Shown piece by piece: positions 11,601-22,133 of a DNA stretch of 64,000 bases (the stretch's first letter is position 1; each line of letters begins with the position of its first letter). Below the pieces are notes generated by a model. It made no database searches and was not told the DNA's origin. It worked only from the letters and a program-made list of their open reading frames with translations. The stretch comes from Luscinia megarhynchos. Taxonomy: Eukaryota > Chordata > Aves > Passeriformes > Turdidae. The translations under genes were made by a program, and so were the position numbers. The stretch is from positions 28,617,819-28,681,818 of the forward strand of contig CM067592.1 of assembly GCA_034336665.1 (NCBI GenBank), read 5' to 3'.

Positions 11601-12527
11601 AATCTAGCCAGCTCCTAGGTCTGGATACTTCTTAGGCAGTAATTGTTTTTGACTATTGCAAGAAAAAAAAAACTCCTGTAAAACTAGTAAATTTTCACAT
11701 AGACTGAAGAATGACCAAATATTTGTCTAATCTCTTCCTCATACAACAATATAAAGTGTTCAAAATACCAGAAGTCAAAATATTTCACAAAGACTTCGGA
11801 ACTTTAAATTTAATTTTTCTCTTCCTTATTAGAAACAGTAACTTCTTTTTTCCATCAAAATGGCTTTCACTGGAGGAAAAAAGTTGTCAGAAACAACTGT
11901 TTTCAGTAAATTATTATTTTAAAGCTGATGGCAAATATTTTGATCAGGAAATCATGCCCATTTTCCCCTGAAAGTTTCATGGTACTTTTTTACTTTTATA
12001 CCATTGATTTACGAAATGCTTTGTGTAATTATGTGAAAATACAAATAACTAAAATAAATAATGAAACAAGTAAAATTAACCTGTTGTGCTGAAAAAGTAA
12101 AAGTTATTCTTTTAGAATGGGAAAAATTCTGAATACTGAACACATTCTAGGATTTAACAACTGGTTAGCTGATATAGCTTGAATTTCTGTATGGACAGTC
12201 ACAATATAATAATTGACAGCCACAATATAATTACAGTTTTGTGTTTTACCTGCAGTGATAGTAACCAAAACTGCACTTGAATGTCCTTTGGTTATAACAT
12301 AAAAGTATACTTTATGTTTTCGATTATCTTTTGTAACTTTAAAGATAGTATTTTTCTTTTATAAGCATAGAGAAAAAGAGAGGAACTCATTTGAGAAACA
12401 AGATATGTTTTTTTATAGAACATGATGTACTACACTACTGTACCAGATACATAAATATGATGAAGAACTAAAGCACTGTCTTTGGAATGCTTCTGTCATC
12501 ATGTATTTCTAACTTGCTTTCTTTGTT
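11601..12527. other. AT-rich stretch, nothing recognised
   Basis: No recognised repeat or gene; an 86-codon frame at 11711-11971 has no family signature. Confidence 0.5.
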
Positions 12528-12662
12528 CACACACACACACACACACACATAGACACACAGATCTATCTATATATCTATATATGATCTATATATCATCTAT
12601 GTATTTATATATGTCTATATATCTATATATGGATATATCTATATATGGATATATCTACATAT
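12528..12662. repeat. Compound microsatellite: (CA)n followed by ATCT/ATATCTAT-type repeats
   Basis: A CA run (12528-12549) is followed by an imperfect ATCT/ATATCT array up to about 12662. It lies directly against the 3' tail of the minus-strand CR1 that follows, a common position for microsatellites grown from retroposon tails. Confidence 0.9.
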
Positions 12663-12679
12663 CAATTTTCATATCAATC

Positions 12680-13288
12680 TCACAGAAACACAGAATGCAG
12701 GGGTTTGGAAGAGGCCTCTGGAGATCATTGCAGTTTTGAATATCTCCAGATAGGGAAAGGAAGACCCCAGAAACTCTGTGGGCAGTCTATTCCAGTGCTC
12801 TGTCATTGTACAGTAAATAAGTTTTCTTGATATTCGGGTGGAATTCCCTGTGTTTCAGTTTGTGCCATTTGCCTGTTGTGCTGTCAGTGGCCACCAACGA
12901 AGACAGTCTGGTCCCATCCTCTTGACACCTGCCCTCAGGATTTTTGTACCCATTGATGAAGTCCCCTCTCAAACATCTCTTCTGCAGGCTGAACAGGCCC
13001 AGCTGCTTCAGCCTTTCCTCATAAGTGAGATGCTCCAGTCCCTCAATCATCTTTGTAAACCTCCACTGGACCTGTTCCAGCGGTTACTTGTCTTTCTTGT
13101 CCTGAGGAGCCCAGGACTGGACACAGTAATCCAGGTATGGCCTCACCAGGACTGAGTAGAGGGGCAGGATCACCTTCCTCGACCTGCTGGCCACACTATT
13201 CCTGATGCATCCCAGGACACCACTGGCCTTCTTGGCCACCAGGGCACTCTGCAGGCTTGTTGTCCACAAGGACCCCCAGGTCCTTCTC
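12680..13288 (-). mobile_element. CR1 LINE, minus strand, 3' end with 5' truncation
   Basis: Read in reverse, this is the last 600 bp of CR1: the C-terminal third of ORF2, then the 3' UTR and tail (cacagaaacacagaatg at about 12680). Minus-strand frames give MIEGLEHLTYEERLKQLGLF (87 codons from 13050) and an upstream [17 protein letters not shown] block (61 codons from 13269). Both are hallmark CR1 ORF2 C-terminal blocks. The element is well preserved compared with the others, but 5'-truncated as usual. The truncation point runs into a short TCCC array (about 13288-13303). Confidence 0.93.
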
Positions 13289-16200
13289 CCTCCCTCCCTC
13301 CCTCTCTATATATAGAGTGGAACAAGAGAGCTAACCATGTTTTTTCACTAGTTGAACCAGGAGAGACCTTTGTGTCAGGAAACCACCACTTACAATCTAA
13401 AAAGAACACTAGAGGATAAGCTCCTAATTTTTAAATGAGAAAAATGTTATAAATACATTAATATTTTGCATCTCTCTATATATACGTATGTATATATTTA
13501 TATGTATATGATTTTATATGTTCACATATATAATATATATTTATAAAAATCAATATAAATAAAAAGATAATTTTAATATAATATTTTTTTAATGTGTAAG
13601 AATATACATAAACTATAAAGAAAATCTCCATTTTTTGGTAATTTTAAAACAAATTGTTACTTTAGCTTACTAGAAAAAACATTTCGCCTTGCCTAATTTA
13701 ACTGCTGGCTGTTCATTTTTTTCACCTTGCTTTTGCCCTATGAAAACAGAAACATAACTAGCAGAGTAGCAACAGCAGTGTAAAAATGCAGTTGATAGAG
13801 TAAAATGGTGACCTCAAAAAAGAGACTAGATTAACCATTTAATTTGGAGTTAGAAAAAGTGACATCACATAGGAATAGATTTGCAAAGATATGTATTCTG
13901 GACAATTTTAGGACAAGTTCTGAGGAAGAAATAGAAGGATGGATGCCTCCTTCCTCGTGTAACACCAATATTCATCATCTTTGATCTTACTCTAAATGTT
14001 TCAGGACTTGTAACCTTCTGCTGCATTAGGAACCTGCAGGTATACTGAACAGCATAATTCCCTGGCTAGCCCAGCCTCTTTTAATTTGCTGACAGAATTC
14101 AATTTCAGTGAAGAAACTGAAATCCTGACCAGGATGGAAGCACTAGAAGTGAGAAGATATAAAATTAAATGAAACAACTATTTGAATCAGTCACTTGCAG
14201 CGTTACTTTGGCAGATTAGAAATTTTTTGCTATGTACCCTTCAAAATGACATTCTATAAACTGAAAAAAAAAGTAATTCTTCTTCCTGTTAAACCTCAGA
14301 TATAAATAAGCACTGTATCATCCACTTTTATTCATATGAAGAATTAGTTCTTGCACTTAGTATTAAATAACAGTAATTATTTCTGCAGATAAACATTTCA
14401 AAAAGACTATGAGGAATGGTGTGTGTGACACTGGATACATTTCACTAACTTTTTATTTGCCTTTTAGGAATAAGTAGCATCAGAAGACTGGAGAGCAGAA
14501 TGAAATGCAGACACTTTCATTAATGTGTCTTGGGCTCAAATCTTCTCTAGGCCAAACATAACTGAAAATTAACACCTGATGGCAGTCACTGCGAAGTGCG
14601 AAACGTATTAATTGTCAGTCGATAAGAAGGTTTCAAGATTAAGAAAAAGGTTTGTAAAATTACAACCACTTGGTGATCTAAAGTACTGTTATTTTGACTA
14701 TCCTGACATTTTTTCCTACAGATCATCTCATTAAAGACAGCTGACAGATAATTGGTATGGCAGTTTGCTTGAATATTATGAAATTATCCTTTTATATCTA
14801 AGAGATAACAGACTAATTTTCAACTATTTGAAAGTCTTTTCACCAGTACTGGTTTTAAACATTGTGAAGGAAAGAATCAATACGTATCTGAAAAGAATTC
14901 ACAGTTCACAGTTAGATCCCAGTAGCTGGGAGAGTGTTACCAAACAAGTTATATTTCTTTGAGAACTGGGGGAAAATTTGTTGGAAAATTTTTTAAGCTT
15001 CACCACAGTAGTGTATGATCCCTAAATTCATGGTTAATGCTTAGTTTTGTACAGTGCTTAGTACAAGTGCCACAGATTAATGTAGTCACAGATCCCTAAA
15101 TCTGTGACTAATAAATCTTGTGCCAGCTAATTCCTCCTCTTTTATTTATATCAGTTATTAATATCTGTTAATAGATAGTTTCAAAAACTAGATTGTGTGT
15201 CACTGCAAAGAACAATGAGAGAAGTGAATTACTATGTGACCACATATTTCAAATAGTCTCAATAAGAAAATATTTACTGCACATTCATGCTTTGAGAAAT
15301 CCCTAGACATCCAGTGCTGCTAATACAGTAATGTCTGCACTCCAACCTAGTAAGTTGGTTGGAGAGTTTATTTCCTGTTTTTTTGGTGACAAGATCCCAA
15401 ACACTATTTAGTAACTACAATAGCAATCAAACTAATTTTTTTTAAATTTGAAAATATAAAATGCTGTAGTTTTATAAAACTGTGGAATTCTGTATTCTTG
15501 TATAATCCCCAAGCGGACAAAAAAGGTATTACTGATATTTAGGGGATGAGTAAGGTTTTCACCTGCTCCCACTTGTCAATCAGCTGGATTACCAAAAGGA
15601 ATAGACATCCCAGCAGGAAGATATGCTTATATTGTCCAAACAAGAATTTTGTTTTCCAGTTTATGTTTAAAAATTCATTTGGATAAATATTGAAGTCACT
15701 AGAAACGTGAAACATACAGAATTCTGTAGGAAGACACATATAAAAAATAGACAGTCAAGAGTAAAGTGCATGATACACCATACTTTTAATAGAATTTAAG
15801 TGCAAAGTGAAGTGTGTCTTAGAAGTGATGTAATTTTTTATATACCAGACACTATTGACAGCTCAGGGTGGCCTGTCATGACATGATGGAAATGTTGTGT
15901 GTATAGCCCAGAGTTTTCTGGATAGTAATGTTTTTAAAAAACACTATGTTTCTCTTGAGGGCATCGTTAAAATGAGGTTTCAAAAGCCTTTTAGATGAGT
16001 GTCTCAAACCCATGATTTTACTCGCATGAAGCAATGCTATAAGCAAAATTCTCTATGACTCTGTAGAGGAAGAGATAGTGTGTGCTGGGGTAGAGCTTGA
16101 AATTTTTGAATTATTACTGTTAGGTCTGCTGTATCAAGTTTAATTTCACCTGTTTAGTTCTCATTAAATCCATCATTCAGAGCTACTTTCTGACAAGATA

Positions 16201-16865
16201 AATATGTTCATTTTCTGTTCTTTTTATTTTGTCACAAGAAGATATATATACCCCAAAATGAAATAGCGTTTTTAAAGCATGTCTCTGTAGATAAAATATT
16301 GCAATCTGCATATATCTCAACAAGCCTCGTCTGGATCAGCTTTTAGAAAGAAGTATAAGGGTCTTACTCACACCATATTCTTTTACTGAGCAAACTTAGT
16401 TTGCTTCTGAGGAAATAAATATGTTAGAACTGAGTTAAATTATGAAAATGTTCAAAGTTTGAATTTTTTATTGCACATATTTTGCTGGGAATAAAATAGC
16501 ATTAATGAAATCCCACTGAAGAGCATAGCATTTCCATGGTGTGCTGTCAGGTGGATCTTCTTTGAAAAAAAACTGAAGGAAAGGGGTTTTTTTCCTCTCT
16601 TTCTATACTCTACTATATAATCTAAAAGCGATTCAAAAAACAGGTCTCTGTGTTTCAGTCATCACAGGTGTGATTATAATATACAATCAGATTAAAGGTT
16701 ATCATTTTGTTGGACTGTGATCAATATGATGTAAGCACATTTATTATAGTAGACAGAATATTAGAAGTGTTAACAGAACTTTTTAGGTTTTGAAGAGTTT
16801 GAGGTAGAATGACTTACACTCTACTTTTTAATAGTACGGTTTCTATTTCTCCTGAAAATGGCAGA
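13289..16865. other. AT-rich unique stretch
   Basis: No gene or transposon recognised. TA-rich low-complexity DNA lies at about 13440-13600. A perfect 11-bp stem hairpin at 15083-15110 is reported separately. Open frames do not exceed 66 codons. Confidence 0.5.
15083..15110. repeat. Short perfect inverted repeat (11-bp stem, 6-nt loop)
   Basis: The arms tagtcacagat and atctgtgacta pair perfectly around a ccctaa loop. The loop-proximal words (gatccctaaat) recur at about 15018, suggesting a local duplication. No function can be assigned. Confidence 0.85.
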
Positions 16866-16992
16866 TCCCTCACAATTTCCATCCTTGGAGATACTCAAAA
16901 TCATTTGCCCTGGCTGAACTTGCCTGAGCAGGGTGATTGTGCAAGATGAGCTTCTGAAATCCCTTTCAGCCTCAACCATCCTATGGCCCTGT
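16866..16992 (+). mobile_element. CR1 3'-end fragment, plus strand
   Basis: The segment follows the plus-strand 3' UTR end of CR1: atccttggagatactcaaaa, then cctgagcagggtgattgtgc, then ccctttcagcctcaaccatcctatg. The final words correspond to the usual ending before the ATTCTATG-type tail. Only about 125 bp remain. The 70-codon minus-strand frame over it is spurious. Confidence 0.7.
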
Positions 16993-17197
16993 AGAAAAGT
17001 ATTGACACATTGCCAGTGTAAGGACAGGTACACTCACTGTCTTATTCACTTTTACATTTACTGTAACTCCCAAAAGAGAAAATGTGATGAAAAAGACAGT
17101 AATCTAGGTTAGAGGAAATTTATAGAAAATGCATAGAATGTGTACATTTCTGTTTCCAATATTCCCTCACAGGTCTTTTGTGTCTGACTTCACAAAA

Positions 17198-17213
17198 TTT
17201 TTTTTTTTTTTTT
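17198..17213. repeat. Poly-T run
   Basis: Sixteen consecutive T. It could be slippage or the reverse of a retroposon tail, but no element is attached. Confidence 0.9.
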
Positions 17214-17289
17214 CATGGCCTTCTGTAGTGATGAACTGATGACATAACACAGATTACCCTGCAAAATATCTGTGCAAAACTGATACTGA

Positions 17290-17690
17290 TTTCTGGAACA
17301 CCCTATGAGAAGTCCTGAATGTTCACATTCTATAAGGGTGGTAACTCTTGAAGAACGTTACCTTCGTAAAACCCTTGATTTACCTCGAGATGCTCAAGAC
17401 CTTCGAGAAAAGTGACTACCATGCTAGCTGTCACCAAAATAACATTTTTGAAGCTAAATGCTTTAACGTGTTGCCATATACCCTGCCACAAAGCTGAAAG
17501 ATTTGTTTGCCCCTGGTTCTAAAAAAAAGGCCATGTAGTTCTGAATCTCACTATATTTCAGACTGAGTGACGGTTCAATTTTGATGATGTAGATACAGAA
17601 CTTTTTCCAGGTGGACAGATATTACATCCCATTATCAACTGAAAAGTATGAAGAGTCAGGGCAAATGATTAAAGAAACACATCAAAATTA
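17290..17690 (+). pseudogene. Broken coding-like stretch of unknown origin
   Basis: Three consecutive plus-strand segments in shifting frames have protein-like composition. The first, 17290-17415, contains VTLEERYLRKTLDLPRDAQ and ends in a stop. The second, around 17490-17540, contains KLKDLFAPGSKKKAM and ends in a stop. The third, around 17580-17635, contains FDDVDTELFPGGQILHPI and ends in a stop, followed by KYEESGQMIKETHQ. I do not recognise the family. It could be a decayed processed pseudogene, a decayed exon, an old transposon ORF, or chance. The charged, low-repeat composition is the only support. Confidence 0.25.
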
Positions 17691-19916
17691 TATTTGGCAA
17701 TTAAATATTATTATGATGTTTTAAATTTAAATACTTAATGTCAAAAAGTTTGCTTTCATTTTTGATACAAAAACTTGTTTTACTTCTTTCAGATACAAGC
17801 CTTACTTTTGTATTCTAAACTAATGTCTTTTTTTTTCATATGTAACTTGTTATTTCTCTGGATATTCTATCTCCCTTTTCTCTTTTTCAGAGTATGCCTT
17901 AAAGCAGAGGTCTTCAGCTTCTTTCTTCTGCTTCACTATCAGTAACTTTGGTAGTTTCTGTCTCAGGGTGCAAACTGTAGATTGAGCTCTCAACACCTGT
18001 TAATTTTGTTCAGGTTTAAGGACAGATGGTTTGGGAAAGGGCAAACAGCTAAGGGGGAAAAAAGGTGTTTTAGTTGATTAAAGTTAAGCTTCATATAGGA
18101 TTGTTTAAGCAACCAGGATGTTCCAAGGAGTCAGAGGGATCCTAGATATATGGAAAATTTTTCAGAATTCACTTGTTGAAGGCTGATAAAGGATTATGAT
18201 GAAAAGCGTTACTATGAAAATTCTACTGAAAAACTTTTGGTGGACTTAGTTGCTGAATTAATTCTTCCATTAATTTAATAAACTTTTACATTCCCCCAGT
18301 AAACAAAAAAACCCCCTCAATCAACCAACCAAGCAACCAACCCAAGCAAATAAACAAACAAAACAAAACAAAATCAAATGAACCATAAAGTATTTAAAAT
18401 AGTCACTGCTTCTAAGTATTTTATATGTCAGTAAATTACATGTCTTTCAGTGCAAAGACTGGATGAAAGCAGCTGGTGTTTAAGCCTATATTTGAATTAC
18501 GTACTGAAATCCACAACTGGACTTTTCAATGCCTTGGATTCAGTCAGATGGATAAGGTCATGCAATTTTAATTTAGCCATAGCAGTTGGAGGTTTGTTTC
18601 ATTGAACTCAATATTCTATGCTATATCCACAAATTATTAAAAAACCCACAAACTTGATGATAAAGTAATCTTTTACTACAGTACTTTCCCCATTTATACT
18701 TTCCCAAACATTTTTTGCTTATGTGTCCTCCAGAAGCAATTAATAAAATTTTTCTATTTATGCCATTCACTTTTTTCAGGAGACCAGCCATTTCCTTGGT
18801 TCTACATAGATACTGAACACCAGTAGTTGCAGACACCCATTAGAGACAGACAGATAGACAGACACACACACACACATTCACCCACGCACCATCTCCAGCC
18901 TCTGGCTGTGCTCAGGTCTCCCTGAGGGCTTTGTTTTCCACATTCACTCTGTGGTCTGCCTCTCTTAGCTACCTCATTTTCTCTTCCTTAACTCTGCAAG
19001 CAAATTCAGGAGTAATGTTGCAGCAAAGGCAAATAAAAGGAGTGGTGGAAAATCATGAGGGTGGCAATACCCACCATGGAAACTCAGCCACTGTGGTGAC
19101 TTTTTGCAGCCATGACGATATTTGAGAGACTTCCCCACAAATTTCAAAGTTCTTATGCTCATGAGTTCAAAACCCCACAGACCTACACATGAGTTCCAGT
19201 TTTGAAACAAATTTTGAAATAAATTTTGAAACACCTTTTTCTTTCAGTTTTACTAGACTTGGGTATTTTGTTGGACTTGTATTCAAGCTATGATCTAATG
19301 CTGGGACAGTATGCAGTCTAAGAAAGGTGAGAGGCTGTAAATAAGAAAGGAGGGGCTGAAGCAGGCATGAAAAAGAGCATTTTCAGGAAAGACAGCAGTG
19401 ATTTTATTACAAAGGAGTGCAAGGGGTCAGACTTCAGACTGACTTTTTACGTTTGGAGAAATTCTGACTTCACAGCAACACAGATCTGCTCAAAGGGTTT
19501 TCAAATTTTTTTCACTTTTCTTGTCCCTTGAGGACTCTCCTGGCAAAATGTATGGTAACAGCTTGATATCATTCACACCTCATTAGCAACAACAATCTCA
19601 TGGTCTCTTCTTATTATTATTCTCTCTCCATATGCCTGCCCCACCCCCTATCGAATAATAAAAATAGAGCAGCAGAACATGTAGCAGTATGGCTATACAA
19701 GAATTAAGGCTCTGGATTTGTGTCTCACAGAATGTCAGTATTTCTCTTTCAATAGTGTTTCATTAAACAGGTTTCACTTCTAAAAGACTGTGTCAATTCA
19801 ACTATTTGTACTACATATTTTTTAACTAAATTAACTTAGACAGCATCCCTAGATATAAGTAATGAAAACATGGTAACTTGATTTTGCCATATTAAAATTA
19901 TACTGAAAAGCCATAC
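17691..19916. other. AT-rich stretch with simple repeats
   Basis: No gene recognised. It contains an A/C-rich run at about 18303-18375 (aaccaacc and aaacaaac words), a GACA/CA microsatellite at about 18845-18876, and a small triplication of a 12-bp attttgaaacaa-like word at about 19199-19235. Confidence 0.5.
18845..18876. repeat. (GACA)n/(CA)n microsatellite
   Basis: Imperfect agac/agat tetranucleotides pass into a short CA run. Confidence 0.85.
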
Positions 19917-21514
19917 AATGGAAATAAAACCCCACTCTCTGCCAGGACTCATCCAGACTGCATTGAAGAAGGGTGAGGCTTCAGAACACTTGCAGTACAT
20001 TGCTGACATCGTTGTATGGGGGAACAGGACAGTGGAAGGTTTTGAGAAAGTGGAGAAGATAGTTCAAATCCTCCTAAAGGCCAGTTTTGCCATAAAACAA
20101 AGTAAATTTACGGGACCTGCCAGGAAACTCGGGTTTTAAGAGTAAAATGGCAGAATGGATATTGTCAGACTCCAATAGATGTGGTCAACAAAAAACAGCT
20201 ATGTATCTCCCAGCCGTCAAGAAGGAAACTCGGGCTTTCCTAGGTGCTGTGGGATTTTGGAAGATGCCTGTTCCAGATTACAGTCAGACTGAGCCCTCTC
20301 TATCATGTGACACAGAAGAAGAATGGTTTCATATGGAGTCCTGAACAACAGCAAGTTTTTCAACAAATTAGACAGGAGATTGTCCATGCAAGTCAAGAGA
20401 GGACAAGTTGTGAAAAACGTTCTCTACGCTGCAGCCAGGGGGAGTCTTGGGGGTTTCCTGGATTCTCAGGAGTTTCTTAGGAAAAAGTACCTGGGAAGAC
20501 TTGAAAACGACTTCTGAGGATATGGAGGGGGGAGCACAAAGGATCTCTGGCCTGATACACTCCCAACTGAAAAAGAGATGTTGGCAGCTCATGAAGGAGT
20601 TGAGCTGTATCAGAAATGATTGGCACTGAAGCTCAGCTTCTTCTGGCACCCTGTTTGAACATGCCGGGCTGGATGTCCAAGGGGAAAGTCCCTTGAATCA
20701 TATCACACCATTGAGGTTATGTGGATCATGCTAATCATACAGTGAGCTTGAGCAGGAAACCCCAATCACCCAAAACCTTAGAACTCATCATGAACTGTTC
20801 CAAAGGTGAAAATTTCAGACTGTCATCAAAGAAGAGAAGGAGAAAGTTAAAGTCACATATTGAGGAGGGCCCACCATTTAATCAACTGACAGAAAATGAA
20901 AAATGATACTCCTGCAGTATTAGTAGATGCTTCAACCACATTGAAAGCAATGGGCAGCAGGACCTTCAAGCACTGAATTTAATTTAGCTAAGGACGCTTG
21001 GCTAGTTAACAGTATAGGATCTACCTGTCAAGCTGGCCCCTAATCAAAACCTCTGTATACTGTAGAAAGGGATAAAATCCCTCTGGTGCATATGAGTAAT
21101 GTTTTAGTGAAGACTGTTGGATTAGTCCTGCTTCAGGTAAAGGCAAACCCATCTGTGGGATCCTCTTTGCTCAAGGACCTGCGTGTACTTGGTGGGTAAT
21201 GCAGAAAGATGAGGAGACACAATGTGTATTTCAAGAGGATTTGATTTTTGTATGAGAACAGTCTGCAGTGTTGAATTGTTATTTGTTACTGAATGACACT
21301 GCCACTGCATGCCATAATTACCATGGACAATGAGGATGGCCTGCTCCTGGTACACCTGCCATGAGCACCTGATGCAGATCTCAACCACCCAACAGCAAAC
21401 CAACCCTCCTGCCCTGGAAGACATCTAGGATGGATAAAACCCACAGTCATGGATTTAATGATTTCAAGAGACCTCTTGAGGGGATGGCCACTGACTATGA
21501 AAATACCTGTGTTT
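19917..21514 (+). mobile_element. Endogenous retrovirus remnant, ERV-L type (pol RT/RNase H region onward, decayed)
   Basis: The plus strand carries pieces of a retroviral polymerase. The first frame (19918-20139) covers the RT active-site region; the catalytic box reads YIADIVVWG, so the first aspartate of the usual YxDD is an alanine. After a stop and frame changes, the RT thumb/connection follows at about 20210-20345 (KKETRAFLGAVGFWKM), then decayed connection/RNase H-like sequence to about 20640. From 20640 to 21514 the sequence still follows an ERV-L internal 3' region in my judgement, but most of RNase H and integrase is missing and no env is visible. Several stops and frameshifts make it non-functional. 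The 5' part (gag, protease, RT fingers) is absent, and the left edge at about 19917 is a truncation. Confidence 0.85.
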
Positions 21515-21665
21515 GTCTATCTATAAAATCTATATCTATATCTATCATCTATATCTAATATATCAATATCATCTATATATATATATATCTATAAATCTAT
21601 ATTTATACCATCTATATCTGTATCTATATCTAGTTTATCTATATCTGTATTTACATCTATGTATA
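21515..21665. repeat. (ATCT/ATATCT)n microsatellite inside the ERV
   Basis: An imperfect tetra/hexanucleotide array sits between the ERV internal region and its 3' LTR, close to where the polypurine tract would be expected. It accounts for the 66-codon tyrosine/isoleucine/leucine-rich frame seen here. Confidence 0.9.
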
Positions 21666-21676
21666 CATTTGGAAAG

Positions 21677-22133
21677 TGTAGAGTCTGGGCATAAGGTAGA
21701 TGGTTTAGAATAATGGATGAATAATGGCCTGGTCCTGGACAGTACAGTGTTAATCTTTTCCAGTAGCCTAGGCAATGGCTGTGAATCTGATATTATTTAA
21801 TACCACCTCACCTCATTGAAAGGAGTGGTGAGGAGGGGCTCTGTCTTTTCTGAGAAGGGGTTCTTTTGAGTTGGAAAAATGTGGTGGAGGGGAGACAATC
21901 ACTATTTTTCATCATTATAGCCTTTCTGTGTCAACTGTTTCTTTGTCTTATCCTTTTGGCTATTGTTGCTGTATTGTTTGTCCTCTTATCTAATTATTTT
22001 CACTAAATTGTTCTTATCTCAACCTTTGATCTTTGCCTTTTGTTCTTCCAGTTGGAGAGCAAGAACGGCATGAGCGGTGATGTGGTTTTAGTGGGATTTC
22101 TAAGGTGGATAATACTGTTCCTAAACCATGACA
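21677..22133 (+). mobile_element. 3' LTR of the ERV-L-type element
   Basis: This candidate LTR of 457 bp begins TGTAGAGTCT and ends CTAAACCATGACA, matching the TG...CA convention. It follows the ERV internal region in the same orientation. Its 3' end has the ttcttatctcaacctttgatc block (about 22011) and the ggagagcaagaacgg block also found, diverged, in the LTR ending at 40844. No 5' LTR lies on the other side, so the provirus is 5'-truncated. Boundaries are inferred from the terminal dinucleotides; no target-site duplication could be tested. Confidence 0.75.

Noticed and set aside
12482..12739. 85-codon frame with HTHTHTH and YIYISI repeats
   Set aside because: Translation of CA and ATCT microsatellites.
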